Source: JBEKTY01 sp049515555 | GTDB taxonomy: Bacteria; Planctomycetota; Planctomycetia; Pirellulales; Thermoguttaceae | DNA: 64,000 bases | Direction of reading: 5' to 3' | Assembly (NCBI GenBank): GCA_049515555.1 | Contig: JBEKTY010000040.1 | Span: 1-64,000 of the forward strand | Shown here: piece by piece, positions 16,475-25,503 of the stretch | Numbering within the stretch: position 1 is the first letter of the stretch | Layout: each line of letters starts with the position of its first letter | The notes under the pieces: generated by a model | Told to the model about the DNA's origin: nothing | The model's input: only the letters and a program-made list of their open reading frames with translations | The model's database searches: none | Position numbers and translations under genes: made by a program

Positions 16475-17362
16475 TCATTGGTCTTGCCGTTCGTTGGGTG
16501 GCCAGGGCGATGGCAATTTCCCAATCACAATGGGCAGGGTCGTTGACATGATTTCATCGAGCGTCTTACTGTCCTGTGGTTGTGCAAGTTCGCTCTTCGT
16601 ATGGACTTTATCCAACGCCAACTGAATCAGGCTGCCCGGGACGCAATAGCTGAAATTCGTGGGAACTTGATACGGCACCAGCAATCGTTGCACCTCCATG
16701 TGGTATTTCTCACGAAGACCGGCGTACAAAACGCCGACTACGTGAGGAGCATCCGGCAGGAAGACTGGCGAGCCAGATGCACCCCCTTGCGTCATGATGT
16801 TGAGCATTAGGGCGTGCGGCTCTCGGCATGGGAAAGGAAGCACTGCACTGACGATGCCTTCTTGAAGCGTTGGCGTGAGTTGGTGAGGGTAGCCAGGTGC
16901 GCACAGAGCATCCGTACCCATTGGAAAGCCCGCTGTGGCAATTCGCGTACCTTCCCGGACCGAGCTTGCATCGGCGATGATCTTCAGGCAGGGTAATGCC
17001 CGGGCCTTCACGAGGAAGAAGCCAACATCGGGTAGTGGAGGACCATACCAATTCCCGCCAGGGGCAAAGGCACTCGTGACGAAAGCGCCAAGGACCGGCA
17101 AAGGGAACTGGGCCATCCCATAACCTGGAACCAGCCGAAACAGATTGGCGGTTATCGGAAACTCGTTTTCCTCCCCCGGCAATCTTGGAAGTGCATGGGC
17201 GGCATGGACAACGTGATCGTTGGTTGCGATCAAGCCCTCTCCTACAACGAAGCCCGTCCCCAGTATTCGAGGGACCCACGGCTGAGGGATACCCGGGGGC
17301 ATCTTGACTGCTATCGCAGCGATGCTCTGGCAAACTTGCTTGTAGGTGTCAGCGAGGTCCAT
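16475..17362 (-). CDS. Trypsin-like serine protease
   Basis: 295 residues. The catalytic triad is visible: His50 in GTGFVV...LIATNDHVVHAA, Asp112 in LPDVGFFLV, and Ser196 in TQGGASGSPVF. There is no signal peptide, so it should act in the cytoplasm. Cytoplasmic trypsin-like domains occur in bacterial conflict systems as effectors that cut a partner on activation. AAAGGG 8 bases upstream supports the start. The gene follows the 313-residue protein and precedes the Ntn hydrolase. Confidence 0.85.
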   Translation of the reverse strand: MDLADTYKQVCQSIAAIAVKMPPGIPQPWVPRILGTGFVVGEGLIATNDHVVHAAHALPRLPGEENEFPITANLFRLVPGYGMAQFPLPVLGAFVTSAFAPGGNWYGPPLPDVGFFLVKARALPCLKIIADASSVREGTRIATAGFPMGTDALCAPGYPHQLTPTLQEGIVSAVLPFPCREPHALMLNIMTQGGASGSPVFLPDAPHVVGVLYAGLREKYHMEVQRLLVPYQVPTNFSYCVPGSLIQLALDKVHTKSELAQPQDSKTLDEIMSTTLPIVIGKLPSPWPPNERQDQ

Positions 17363-17379
17363 GCGGTCGACCCTTTGTG

Positions 17380-18321
17380 TCAGTTCAGCGTTCCATCATG
17401 GTGGCCTTGAACGGTCACAGGCCGAGCAACTTCGCTGTCTCCGCGATGATCCCGGATGCCACCATGCTCCCCACGGCCCCCTCGGCGATGTTCCTGATCT
17501 CCGCACCGGCCGGCAAGTTCGATGGCGTCGAGCACAGATTGGCGCTGAATCATGTCCAAGTGGTTCTGAACTGCAAATGCGCTCAGCCAGCCAGGGCTGT
17601 CGTTCTCGGTAATCGCCGGCACGTCAATTCCAACAGCCAGCCCCCTGAGATGCTGGAACAAGTTCTCCTTTCTCCCTTCACCCTGCCGCTTGACCCTGCC
17701 CCACACGGCACGGAATCGCTCGGTGGGGATCTCCTTGCCCCTGGGGTTCGGATGCCCGGCTGTTCCCGGAGCGTTGTAGGTCCACACTTGATGGCCGACG
17801 AGCGCACTTGGCGGCACGAATGTCGAGTTGGCGAGCACGCTCCGATTCGTCTGGTGTGTCTGCAAGTCGCTATACGTCCAGAACGCCGCACAGGCATATC
17901 GAACAGTGGCTCGTCCCCCTAGCGCATTCTCCAGGATCGCCAGCGTGTCTTGCTGATGCTGGAGAATCGGAAAGCGGAAATATGGCGCATTCCAGTGGGG
18001 CCACTGTAGCGCCACTGGTGTCGATAAATACCTCGGCCTCTTGTACTGGAAGATGAGGCTGACGTAGGTAGATGGCAACTCCGGTGCCTTGGGCTGAACT
18101 CGCGCGCGTTGCCAGAGATTTGGGACAAGTTGCAGGCCGGTGGGCGCATTGACCCCCACCAAACGCCAGATCGGGGCATTCTGCGGTGGGTCCGCGGCAA
18201 CGTCGTAGCCGACCACGGCCTCCAACACTTGGCCCGCGGCAAAGACGGCGGCGTGCTGCACGCCAAGCTCGATGTTGGCGGGCACCTCGTATTGCTTTTC
18301 CTCGAACTCAGCGATCGGCAT
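17380..18321 (-). CDS. Protein of unknown function, possible C-terminal frameshift
   Basis: 313 residues as read. It begins MPIAEFEEKQYEVPANIELG and is a mixed alpha/beta protein without recognisable motifs. From about 17525 the composition turns odd (many Gly, His, Arg). The neighbouring frame there reads GAEIRNIAEGAVGSMVASG then IIAETAKLLGL and a stop at 17415, much more protein-like. A one-base shift near 17520-17540, real or a sequencing error, is likely. It starts one base after the metallopeptidase stop, with GGGGAG upstream. Confidence 0.65.
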   Translation of the reverse strand: MPIAEFEEKQYEVPANIELGVQHAAVFAAGQVLEAVVGYDVAADPPQNAPIWRLVGVNAPTGLQLVPNLWQRARVQPKAPELPSTYVSLIFQYKRPRYLSTPVALQWPHWNAPYFRFPILQHQQDTLAILENALGGRATVRYACAAFWTYSDLQTHQTNRSVLANSTFVPPSALVGHQVWTYNAPGTAGHPNPRGKEIPTERFRAVWGRVKRQGEGRKENLFQHLRGLAVGIDVPAITENDSPGWLSAFAVQNHLDMIQRQSVLDAIELAGRCGDQEHRRGGRGEHGGIRDHRGDSEVARPVTVQGHHDGTLN

Positions 18322-18322
18322 A

Positions 18323-19342
18323 TCATTCTCCCCAGCCGGTCAATTCCTCCGAGTCACTGCCCCCACGTAGTCCACAACGGTCCCTTGTTCCGCACAGCAC
18401 CACACGATCTTCGCTCCCACCTCCGGCAAATCGGCAATTGAACACCTCCTCGCCCAGCGCTTCCCACACGTCTTGAACCTGACGCACGGTATCCGCGGAC
18501 CAATGAGGGTAACTGCTCGCCAACGTTCGGACAGCCTCCAAGTGTCGGCACAATACTTTCTCCCAGCACGTCCCAACCCACGGATGCTCGCATCCGTCCG
18601 CCAATGGGGTGATCGCGCTGATGGTCGCAAATATCTGCGCGCAGTCGGTAAGAATACTCCAGAGTTCTTGGTGGACGATGTACGAAGCCTTTCTCGTATC
18701 CATAGTTCCGGTTCGCAGCGCGTCAAGCACAGACCAAATACGCTGTGCGGATTCCTTCACCACGGTGCGAGTCGTGCCGTATCTCTTCGAGAGAAGCGCC
18801 GCGGAAACGGCGCGGGATGAATGGATACACGCCGCGATCTCAGACGCAAGCCTTTGGCAGTGATACTCGGTCGCGGTATGAATCCGAAACGCCGCGGCCA
18901 GCGTCTCCTCGGCTGTCAGTTCTTTGGGTGAAACCATGCCCCGAACGAAGAAGTCCCACGCATGTGCGATTTCATGGCTAATGACGTAACGCCGCTCTTC
19001 GACCTCCTCCGCTGGCTGCGCATAGGCGTAGGCCACTCGCACCATAGTTTCCTCGGGAATCCAGACCCTACGGACAACGCCCCCAGGCTCCCGAGTGGCA
19101 GTTGTCTTTCCCGCAATGCTTCGGCTTCCAGCGTTTGCGCCGTCTGTTAGCGGTGCTGTTGAGCCGACAGTACGCGCAATCTCCTCGGCAAAACGTGCTT
19201 GCTTGACGAAAACGAACTCCGACACAGCCGCAACGGTGTCCTCGACAGGTTGCCCTTCCGGCCCGACCAGCCTGGCACAATCTGTACAGATTCGTTCGAG
19301 TATCGGGACGGGCGTGCGAAGTTCAACAAGCCTGATATTCAT
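18323..19342 (-). CDS. Zinc metallopeptidase, HEIAH motif
   Basis: 339 residues. HEIAH at 123-127 inside YVISHEIAHAWDFF is a zincin active site: two His ligands plus the catalytic Glu. Glu residues in TEYHCQRLASE, about 30-40 residues further, could supply the third ligand. A CxxC pair near residue 19 may be structural. No signal peptide or membrane segment is present. It is the first gene of the cassette that lies between drmMI and drmA, about 200 bases after drmMI. The start has only a weak ribosome-binding site. Family assignment beyond the motif is not possible by eye. Confidence 0.75.
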   Translation of the reverse strand: MNIRLVELRTPVPILERICTDCARLVGPEGQPVEDTVAAVSEFVFVKQARFAEEIARTVGSTAPLTDGANAGSRSIAGKTTATREPGGVVRRVWIPEETMVRVAYAYAQPAEEVEERRYVISHEIAHAWDFFVRGMVSPKELTAEETLAAAFRIHTATEYHCQRLASEIAACIHSSRAVSAALLSKRYGTTRTVVKESAQRIWSVLDALRTGTMDTRKASYIVHQELWSILTDCAQIFATISAITPLADGCEHPWVGTCWEKVLCRHLEAVRTLASSYPHWSADTVRQVQDVWEALGEEVFNCRFAGGGSEDRVVLCGTRDRCGLRGGSDSEELTGWGE

Positions 19343-19543
19343 TTGGAGTCACCCAAGTCTGAACGCGCGAACGCACCAAGCTGACTCACTCGCCAGGTCT
19401 GACCTTCGGGAGGACGACGAGACACGCCAGGTGGCGCGGGCTCGTCCGGCCGGCAGCCGGTCGCCCGTCGCTGGGATGGGGGCTCGCTTCCGAATGCGGC
19501 CTGTCGGCGGCGGCTGAACAAGTCATGTGATCCTCTCCAACGT

Positions 19544-22500
19544 TCAGAAGAAGGTCGGTCCCCCAGAGTGCTTCCGGGTGGGGGGCCTCTTGCGCGAGGC
19601 GGCCTTCTTCTTGCCCTTGTCGTGCAGCCCTTGTCGGACTTCCTCAGCGTAGCGTTCGTGGTTAAGCTTCAGCAGGCGGGCGAGGACTTCGCGGCGGGCG
19701 GATTCGCTGATCGTGAAGCGGACGCCTAGCTTCGTCGGGCGGAATCCGTGGCCAAGGTCCAGGTCAGTCCAGCCGTAGGCGGCTGCCACGGCCTTGTCCA
19801 TCTCGACATGCAGGTCACGAAGCCGTTGGATGTCGTCGGCGGTTTCGTCAGCATCGTGGAAACGGTTATAGGTTGCAGTTAGACCTTCTTGCCGGCCGAT
19901 CAAATGCCCTGCCCGAGTGCTGTAATATAGTTCACCGACTTTCTCCAGACTTTGAAATGATGAAACAAGTGGGAAGTTCTCGAAACAGTCGGTGGGTGTG
20001 TAAGCCATATCGGATTTCAGGCTACTCGCATATCTTTCGGCCCAGACTTGATGAATGGTGGATTGTAGATTTGCAAACTGAGAGTATCTGTCCATCACAA
20101 ACCCGATGATAGCGGTGCTATATACGACATCGGGAGAGATGAATGCGAACGCCCAAGTCTTGCTCGTCTTGGCCTTCACCAACACTTGCTTCAGGCGTGA
20201 GGTTCGATCAAGAAGTCTGGCTTGCCTCTCCGCGTACTGCCACCACCGCTCTCGATACGCCTTGCGCTTGACCGTTTCTCTCAACGGGCGAACAAGCTCG
20301 TCTACCTTAGCGAAGCAGGCTTTGTACCTTTTGGCTTCTTCTATTGGCCAATCAAAGAAGTTGATGACCCATCGTTGTGGACGTTGTTTACAATCCTCAT
20401 AGAGTTCTTTCCCACCCAAGTACGGACACAGCACATCCTTATTGGACGGGTCTTCTCGAAGTAGCCTCTTCGCCTCGTCTATGGTCAACGTGAAGCCATC
20501 GCCAAAAATAATCGCTCCCTGCCCACATAGGCTTGCATTCGAGGCGAGACGATGGGGCATTGCGTTCCCCTCGGCAGAATCGAGCAGCGACGTAATTAGT
20601 GGTACGGGAAGATCATTAAGAATGCAAACACCTCCCCACTTAGACTTTGACGCATGAACAATGCTCACAAACACGGAGGCCATACCGGGCCAAGCTTGGG
20701 ACTGGATTGCACGGTAGAGCGTTGAGCCGCACATTGTAATGAAGTCAAGGCCCAGTTCTCTGGTGTCGCCTTGCGCAATCGTATTTGTTGCTATCAGACC
20801 GAACGCCCCATTTTGCCTAAGCAACTGATTGGCTACGAGAAAGAAGAAGGCGCAGAGGTCAGCAGAGCCGGACGCATGAGACCAGCGATCTTTCAAGAAT
20901 GCGAGATAGCTATCTCCCAGAGCGGGACTTATCTTTTTGCCGCCCATGAATGGCGGATTGCAGACAAACGCATCGAACCCCCGGCGCTCAAACACTTCGG
21001 GAAACTCCAATGGCCAGTGAAAGCGCTCGGCAACGCCTGCCTTTCGCAGCCGTTGCTTGGCGTCCACATCCAGTTGCTCGACCGGTAGGTCTTTGAACTT
21101 GAACTCCACCTCAACCAATGTCGAATTCTGGGCCGTTTCCCGTTCAGAGTCGGACATGGGTTCCCAGCTTGCTGCCAAGAGCAGGTCGGCGGCGTAGGTG
21201 AGCCGACGTGTCTGCTCCTCGGCGTTCTTGAGCATCAGGGTCTTGCGCTCGATGTCTTGCGGCGTGTTCGATGGCTGATCCTCGATCTGCTTGCGAAGCA
21301 GTCTGACGGCGTTCAACCGGTTCTCGATCTGCTGCCGCTGCTGCTGAAAGAACGGTCGGACAGGTGCGTTGTCGGAGAGCGAGAAGCGGAGAAGCTGGTC
21401 GATGCTGCTGATTCCGACCAGCGAATCACCGGGACGAACCGCATGGTCGAGGAACGTGAACGGCTTGTCCTTCGCTAACGTCAACAGCCACAGCGAGAGT
21501 TTCGCCATCTCGACGGCCAAGGGGTTCTTGTCCACTCCGTATAGGCAGCGCCCAGCCACAATCCGCCGCGCGTAAATCATCCGCTCGTCGGCGTCTTTCG
21601 GAATCAGCACTTCGCCGGGCTTGCCTGTGGACACTTCACCGAACGGGGTAATGCCAGGGGATGGGTGGCGGGTGGCGCGTGACGGGTGGCGGGTCAAAGG
21701 CGCTTTTGCAGCGAAGTCCGCAGGCCCGATAGCATCCGGCTGATACGGTCGCTCAGGTTGAGCAGTTTCTCCAAATCCGCCTGGACGAGCAGCCCCACCC
21801 GCTGACAGAGAATCAGGTGCGTTTCCAACTCCATCAGCGATCCTCGCGCCGTGCTGAGAAAGTTCAGAAACTCCTTCGTGTGCTGCCGCCCCTGGCCCTC
21901 GGCGATGTTCGCTGGAATCGACGCTGCGGCCCGACGAATCTGGCTCGTCATGCCAAACAGTTCGTCCTTGGGGAACTTCTTCGTTGCCTCGTAGCAAGCT
22001 GAGGCCAGGTCCATCGCCAGTTGCCACACCTCCAATTCCCGGTAATGCTGTACTGCCATCGGATTCTCCTGTGGAAGTCTCCCGCCACCCGCCACCCGCC
22101 ACCCGCCCCTCCGCTTCTTCCCATGCCTCCACCAGCCGCTCGGCCAGATACCGACAGCTTTGGACCAGAAAGGCCCCCGAACCGCAGGCCATGTCGCAGA
22201 CTTTCAGGTCGAGCAACTCGGCTGCCGGGCGCAGTTTCCACTCCTCTTTGGGCTTGCCCTCGGCAGGCCCGACGTAGACGAGCGGCTCCAGGGTGTAGCG
22301 GACAATCGGCTCGGTCAGGCTGGTGGGCGTGTAGTGGGTGCCCGAGGATCGGCGGTCGGTTCCCTCGGTGACGTAGACGCTGCCCTTGCGGATGACGAAC
22401 GGCTTGTCGAAGCTGTCGTTCCGCACGATGCCGGCAAAGGGGCGCACTCGCCCGAAAAGCGATGCGTCGTTGCCGCACGCGGCCCGCAGCCGGCTGGAAC

Positions 22501-24019
22501 CCTGGGCATTGTGTATCGCGTCGTCGGGCAGTTTGAGGGCATTACGCAGGGCGTTTTCGCTCTTGCCCGTCTCCTCGTGGAGGAACTCGATCAAGTCGTC
22601 CTCGCCCTTGGACCGACGCCGCTCCAATTCGGTCAATGGGACTTCCGGGTCCTTGCCCTTGGCCCCAACCAGGCCCAGCATGGGCTCGGCCGCCCGCTTG
22701 GCGGTGTGGTCAAGGAGGCCCTCGTAGACGTGCCCGATTTGCTCGATGTCGAGCGCCCGGAAGCTGAGCCGGCGGGCCTCGCCCTGCAATTCCAGATATT
22801 GGAGCGAACGGAGCAAGTGCAGCACGGTGCGGTTATCGACCGGAAGCGGGTCGGTGGGCGTGTCATGCCAGGACGTTCCCGGCTTGCGGCCTTCCAGGAA
22901 CGGGAACCGGTCGGGGTTGAACAGGTTGCCGCTGTAGGCTGGCAGCTTCATCCGCTCGTGCTGCACGCCGCCGTAGATCGCCCGAAAGGTGGCGAGTAGC
23001 CGGACCCAGGCGTCCAGGCGGCGCTCCAAGACCTCTTCGCCGTGCTGGTCGGCGGCCTCCTGAAGCTGGGCCACGAGCGTCGAAACGGCGTAGTGCTGGT
23101 CGTAGAGTGGATCACCCAAAAGCAGGAGTTCCCGCTCTTCGGCGCAGAACAGGAACACCAGCCGCATCATCACCGTCAGCGCCGCCTCATATAATACTGT
23201 CTCCGGCACGCCAGCCAGAAGTTCTCGGCCGTGGTCCTGGTCGGCCCGGTCCAACGATTGAATGAGGACCTGGACGGCATGGCGGACCTGGAGGCCAAGC
23301 TGATCGGTCACTTCCTGCTGGTTCGTGGCGCTCTCGGCCAGCATCGCTTCCAGCGTTTCGTCGTCGGCCACGCCAAAAAGCCGCCGCACGCCCAGAAGGC
23401 TGCGGAACGCCCGCTGGGTAAGCTGCTCTTCCAGCCAGAGGTGGGCGTACCACGAGGCGAAGCCGGTCGTCTCGCCGCGCGGGGCATCGACGAGCATCCA
23501 ATGTTCGCCGTTCGTCACAAGGCCCAGGCTGACATCGGTGCTGTGCAGCAGTTCCATCATCCGGGTGGCCGGTGACGCCTTCCAGTGCCGCCCGGCGACC
23601 GGCCGATCCAAGTTCTGCTCCGAAGAGTAGGTCTGGATCATCAGGCGGGGCTTGCCCGGATTCGGCACGTCGGCGGGATTGCGGACCAGGTAGTCTGGCC
23701 GCAAGGTCTCGCCATGCTCGGAAATCGTGGCCTTGATCGTGGCCGGGATCGCTTGGCCCTCGGCCAGCACTTCGCCAGGCAGCCCAAGGGTCTGCGTCAG
23801 CACGAACTTGATCCAGGCGTTGTGGACTGCTTGGCTCGGCCGGCGGCCCTCCTGGTTCTCCTGCCACTCGTCGTAGGCCGTGCGTAGCATCCGGGCCTGT
23901 TCCGGGTCGTGGGCGTCGAGGCCAGTAGTGAAGACCCTTTCCAGCACGGGCATCGTCAAGAACGGCCCGGAAACCTCGATCAGCGAAAGCCACTCGGCAT
24001 GATGACGTTTATTCGACAT
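19544..24019 (-). CDS. drmMI: DISARM class 1 adenine methyltransferase DrmMI with internal insertion
   Basis: 1491 residues. Methyltransferase motifs are motif I VCDMACGSGAFLVQ, then LYGVDKNPLAVEMAKLSLWL and the catalytic FVCNPPF of N6-adenine enzymes. DrmMI marks self DNA in class 1 DISARM. Between motif I and LYGVDKNP, about 148 residues are replaced by low-complexity sequence that is the shadow of an inserted four-helix-bundle gene (21663-22107). The reading frame stays open through it, so a full protein with a long insert could still be made. Whether the enzyme remains active is unknown. The gene follows the nuclease gene by 29 bases. Confidence 0.85.
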   Translation of the reverse strand: MSNKRHHAEWLSLIEVSGPFLTMPVLERVFTTGLDAHDPEQARMLRTAYDEWQENQEGRRPSQAVHNAWIKFVLTQTLGLPGEVLAEGQAIPATIKATISEHGETLRPDYLVRNPADVPNPGKPRLMIQTYSSEQNLDRPVAGRHWKASPATRMMELLHSTDVSLGLVTNGEHWMLVDAPRGETTGFASWYAHLWLEEQLTQRAFRSLLGVRRLFGVADDETLEAMLAESATNQQEVTDQLGLQVRHAVQVLIQSLDRADQDHGRELLAGVPETVLYEAALTVMMRLVFLFCAEERELLLLGDPLYDQHYAVSTLVAQLQEAADQHGEEVLERRLDAWVRLLATFRAIYGGVQHERMKLPAYSGNLFNPDRFPFLEGRKPGTSWHDTPTDPLPVDNRTVLHLLRSLQYLELQGEARRLSFRALDIEQIGHVYEGLLDHTAKRAAEPMLGLVGAKGKDPEVPLTELERRRSKGEDDLIEFLHEETGKSENALRNALKLPDDAIHNAQGSSRLRAACGNDASLFGRVRPFAGIVRNDSFDKPFVIRKGSVYVTEGTDRRSSGTHYTPTSLTEPIVRYTLEPLVYVGPAEGKPKEEWKLRPAAELLDLKVCDMACGSGAFLVQSCRYLAERLVEAWEEAEGRVAGGGWRETSTGESDGSTALPGIGGVATGDGPGLSLLRGNEEVPQGRTVWHDEPDSSGRSVDSSEHRRGPGAAAHEGVSELSQHGARIADGVGNAPDSLSAGGAARPGGFGETAQPERPYQPDAIGPADFAAKAPLTRHPSRATRHPSPGITPFGEVSTGKPGEVLIPKDADERMIYARRIVAGRCLYGVDKNPLAVEMAKLSLWLLTLAKDKPFTFLDHAVRPGDSLVGISSIDQLLRFSLSDNAPVRPFFQQQRQQIENRLNAVRLLRKQIEDQPSNTPQDIERKTLMLKNAEEQTRRLTYAADLLLAASWEPMSDSERETAQNSTLVEVEFKFKDLPVEQLDVDAKQRLRKAGVAERFHWPLEFPEVFERRGFDAFVCNPPFMGGKKISPALGDSYLAFLKDRWSHASGSADLCAFFFLVANQLLRQNGAFGLIATNTIAQGDTRELGLDFITMCGSTLYRAIQSQAWPGMASVFVSIVHASKSKWGGVCILNDLPVPLITSLLDSAEGNAMPHRLASNASLCGQGAIIFGDGFTLTIDEAKRLLREDPSNKDVLCPYLGGKELYEDCKQRPQRWVINFFDWPIEEAKRYKACFAKVDELVRPLRETVKRKAYRERWWQYAERQARLLDRTSRLKQVLVKAKTSKTWAFAFISPDVVYSTAIIGFVMDRYSQFANLQSTIHQVWAERYASSLKSDMAYTPTDCFENFPLVSSFQSLEKVGELYYSTRAGHLIGRQEGLTATYNRFHDADETADDIQRLRDLHVEMDKAVAAAYGWTDLDLGHGFRPTKLGVRFTISESARREVLARLLKLNHERYAEEVRQGLHDKGKKKAASRKRPPTRKHSGGPTFF
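21663..22107 (-). mobile_element. Four-helix-bundle cassette inserted in drmMI
   Basis: The segment is bounded by inverted GC-rich repeats: gggtggcgggtggcg on the left (from 21663) and its complement, cgccacccgccaccc, on the right (to 22107). It carries one gene with its own ribosome-binding site and interrupts drmMI between two conserved blocks without breaking the frame. This matches a mobile IVP-type cassette. Confidence 0.65.
21694..22059 (-). CDS. Four-helix-bundle protein (23S rRNA IVP / Avd-like family)
   Basis: 121 residues, within the usual 110-130. Diagnostic features are HYRELEVWQLAMDLA near the start, FPKDELFGMTSQIRRAAASIP, the NIAEG motif and LNFLSTARGSLMELETHL. The family occurs in 23S rRNA intervening sequences, as free-standing genes, and as the Avd accessory protein of diversity-generating retroelements; these are basic helical proteins that bind nucleic acid. 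AGGAG 6 bases before ATG shows it can be translated on its own. It lies in another frame of drmMI, same strand. No reverse transcriptase is nearby, so a DGR role is unlikely. Confidence 0.85.
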   Translation of the reverse strand: MAVQHYRELEVWQLAMDLASACYEATKKFPKDELFGMTSQIRRAAASIPANIAEGQGRQHTKEFLNFLSTARGSLMELETHLILCQRVGLLVQADLEKLLNLSDRISRMLSGLRTSLQKRL

Positions 24020-24048
24020 AGTGAGTGCCCTGATCGGCTCGGTGGCCG

Positions 24049-25503
24049 CTAATACTTCCGCAACATCTCATCCAGCACGTCCTCTATAACGTCCTCGGGG
24101 GACTGGCCCCGCTCCTTGCGTGCTACCATTTCCAATAGCTGTTCGTCACTCAACACTAGGACGATTGTGTTAGAGTCCCGAAATACCCTTGCCTGCGTTC
24201 CAGCGACCGAGGCTTCTGCGCCAAATCTGCTCACTACGAGCACAAATCGCCCGAGAGCCTTGTTCCCATATTTGTCCACGTCGGAGATGACCGCCCCATC
24301 CACGGGATCACCGTGGTTCTTGCAGTCAACAATGAGAAAATCGGCGTCAAACCGATGAAATACTCGATCCCACAACGGTCGAGTCCTTCTATTGCGAAAT
24401 AGCACGTCCCGACGTTGCTTGCCATCCAGGGTTCGGTCCTGCGGCTTCGGCTCCCCCAATGATTCGGGAAATAGATACGAGAGAATCTCGATGACCGCCC
24501 CCTCGTAGTCCGCGAAATGTTCCTGCCCTGTCGGACATCTGTTGAGCCTGTCACGGAACTCGTCGAGCCTCGTCGCTTTCACCGCTTGGCCCAACTGCAA
24601 GCGTGAACCGAGTTCCTCGATCGCTAGGGGATACTCATTGAAATAGTCTCGCAAGACTTCCGGGTGCCCGTTCACTAAGTAATTCAAGACCGTCCTGTCC
24701 CACACCCGAACACGGGGATTATCCGACACCAGACACCGGCCGACCGACGTAACATCATCCGTGGTAAGCAGACAGAGCGTGTCGAGCGGCCTGCATTCGA
24801 TACGGGCGACTGCCTCATGCAAATACGCAACAGAAACCCGGTGGTCACGATATAGCTTGAACTCGAACGCCCAATCCTCGTACCGACGGAATCCGGCCGG
24901 TTCTTGCAGCACAACACGGCCAATAGCATCGAATCCGTGGTCCGCCTCTGGTGCCGTATGCTCGGGCTGACCGATCACTATTCCTTCCGCGGTGAGGAGA
25001 TGCCTGCAAACGGCATCGAACGTGACCTCATCGGGAATCGCAACAACCCAGAAGTGCTCCAGCACAGAATTCAAGGCGTTCCGTACACCGTGGAGATGCG
25101 ATTCCTCCGAGTCTAATTTCCGACCTGTTCCATCGAACTGGCAAAAGGGAGCCTTCAGCCGCTCAAGTACATGGTAGATGTTGGGGGACTCAAAAGGAGG
25201 ATCGAAGTCCTGAAAACGCCGTACTTCTACTTCAGGCCGAGAATTGGGGCGGTGAGCAATGATAACGCAATTCGGCCCGAACCTCACCACGGTCGTGTGG
25301 AAGGGGTACAATGAATAGAAAGGGATGGAACCTGCTAAGCGTGGGAAGAACTCTTCGACCGTCCTGCGAAAAGACTCAACGTAGCTCTTGACATACTCGA
25401 CGAGCATGTAGTCCGAGACGCCTATTTCGGCGGCAGGTTCAAGCCGTCTGAGGACGTGCTCCGACTCTTCCGGTGCTAAATGAGATGGCGAATAGATTCT
25501 CAT
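24049..25503 (-). CDS. PD-(D/E)XK nuclease-like protein in DISARM locus
   Basis: 484 residues. The C-terminal third has a restriction-endonuclease-like core: YEGAVIEILSYLF (Glu), KQRRDVLF (Asp), then DFLIVDCKNHG, giving D-x-K, followed by a helix and strand (GRFVLVVSRFG). The N-terminal two thirds are unrecognised and may recognise the target. It overlaps drmD by four bases and precedes drmMI by 29, so it is an integral part of the operon. It may be an additional restriction component of this DISARM variant. Confidence 0.75.
   Translation of the reverse strand: MRIYSPSHLAPEESEHVLRRLEPAAEIGVSDYMLVEYVKSYVESFRRTVEEFFPRLAGSIPFYSLYPFHTTVVRFGPNCVIIAHRPNSRPEVEVRRFQDFDPPFESPNIYHVLERLKAPFCQFDGTGRKLDSEESHLHGVRNALNSVLEHFWVVAIPDEVTFDAVCRHLLTAEGIVIGQPEHTAPEADHGFDAIGRVVLQEPAGFRRYEDWAFEFKLYRDHRVSVAYLHEAVARIECRPLDTLCLLTTDDVTSVGRCLVSDNPRVRVWDRTVLNYLVNGHPEVLRDYFNEYPLAIEELGSRLQLGQAVKATRLDEFRDRLNRCPTGQEHFADYEGAVIEILSYLFPESLGEPKPQDRTLDGKQRRDVLFRNRRTRPLWDRVFHRFDADFLIVDCKNHGDPVDGAVISDVDKYGNKALGRFVLVVSRFGAEASVAGTQARVFRDSNTIVLVLSDEQLLEMVARKERGQSPEDVIEDVLDEMLRKY

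Noticed and set aside
19339..19521. Small gene between drmMI and the metallopeptidase
   Set aside because: Arg/Pro-rich composition, no ribosome-binding site and no conserved feature.
21694..22059. Diversity-generating retroelement (Avd partner)
   Set aside because: No reverse transcriptase or template/variable repeat pair was found nearby; the family match alone is not enough.
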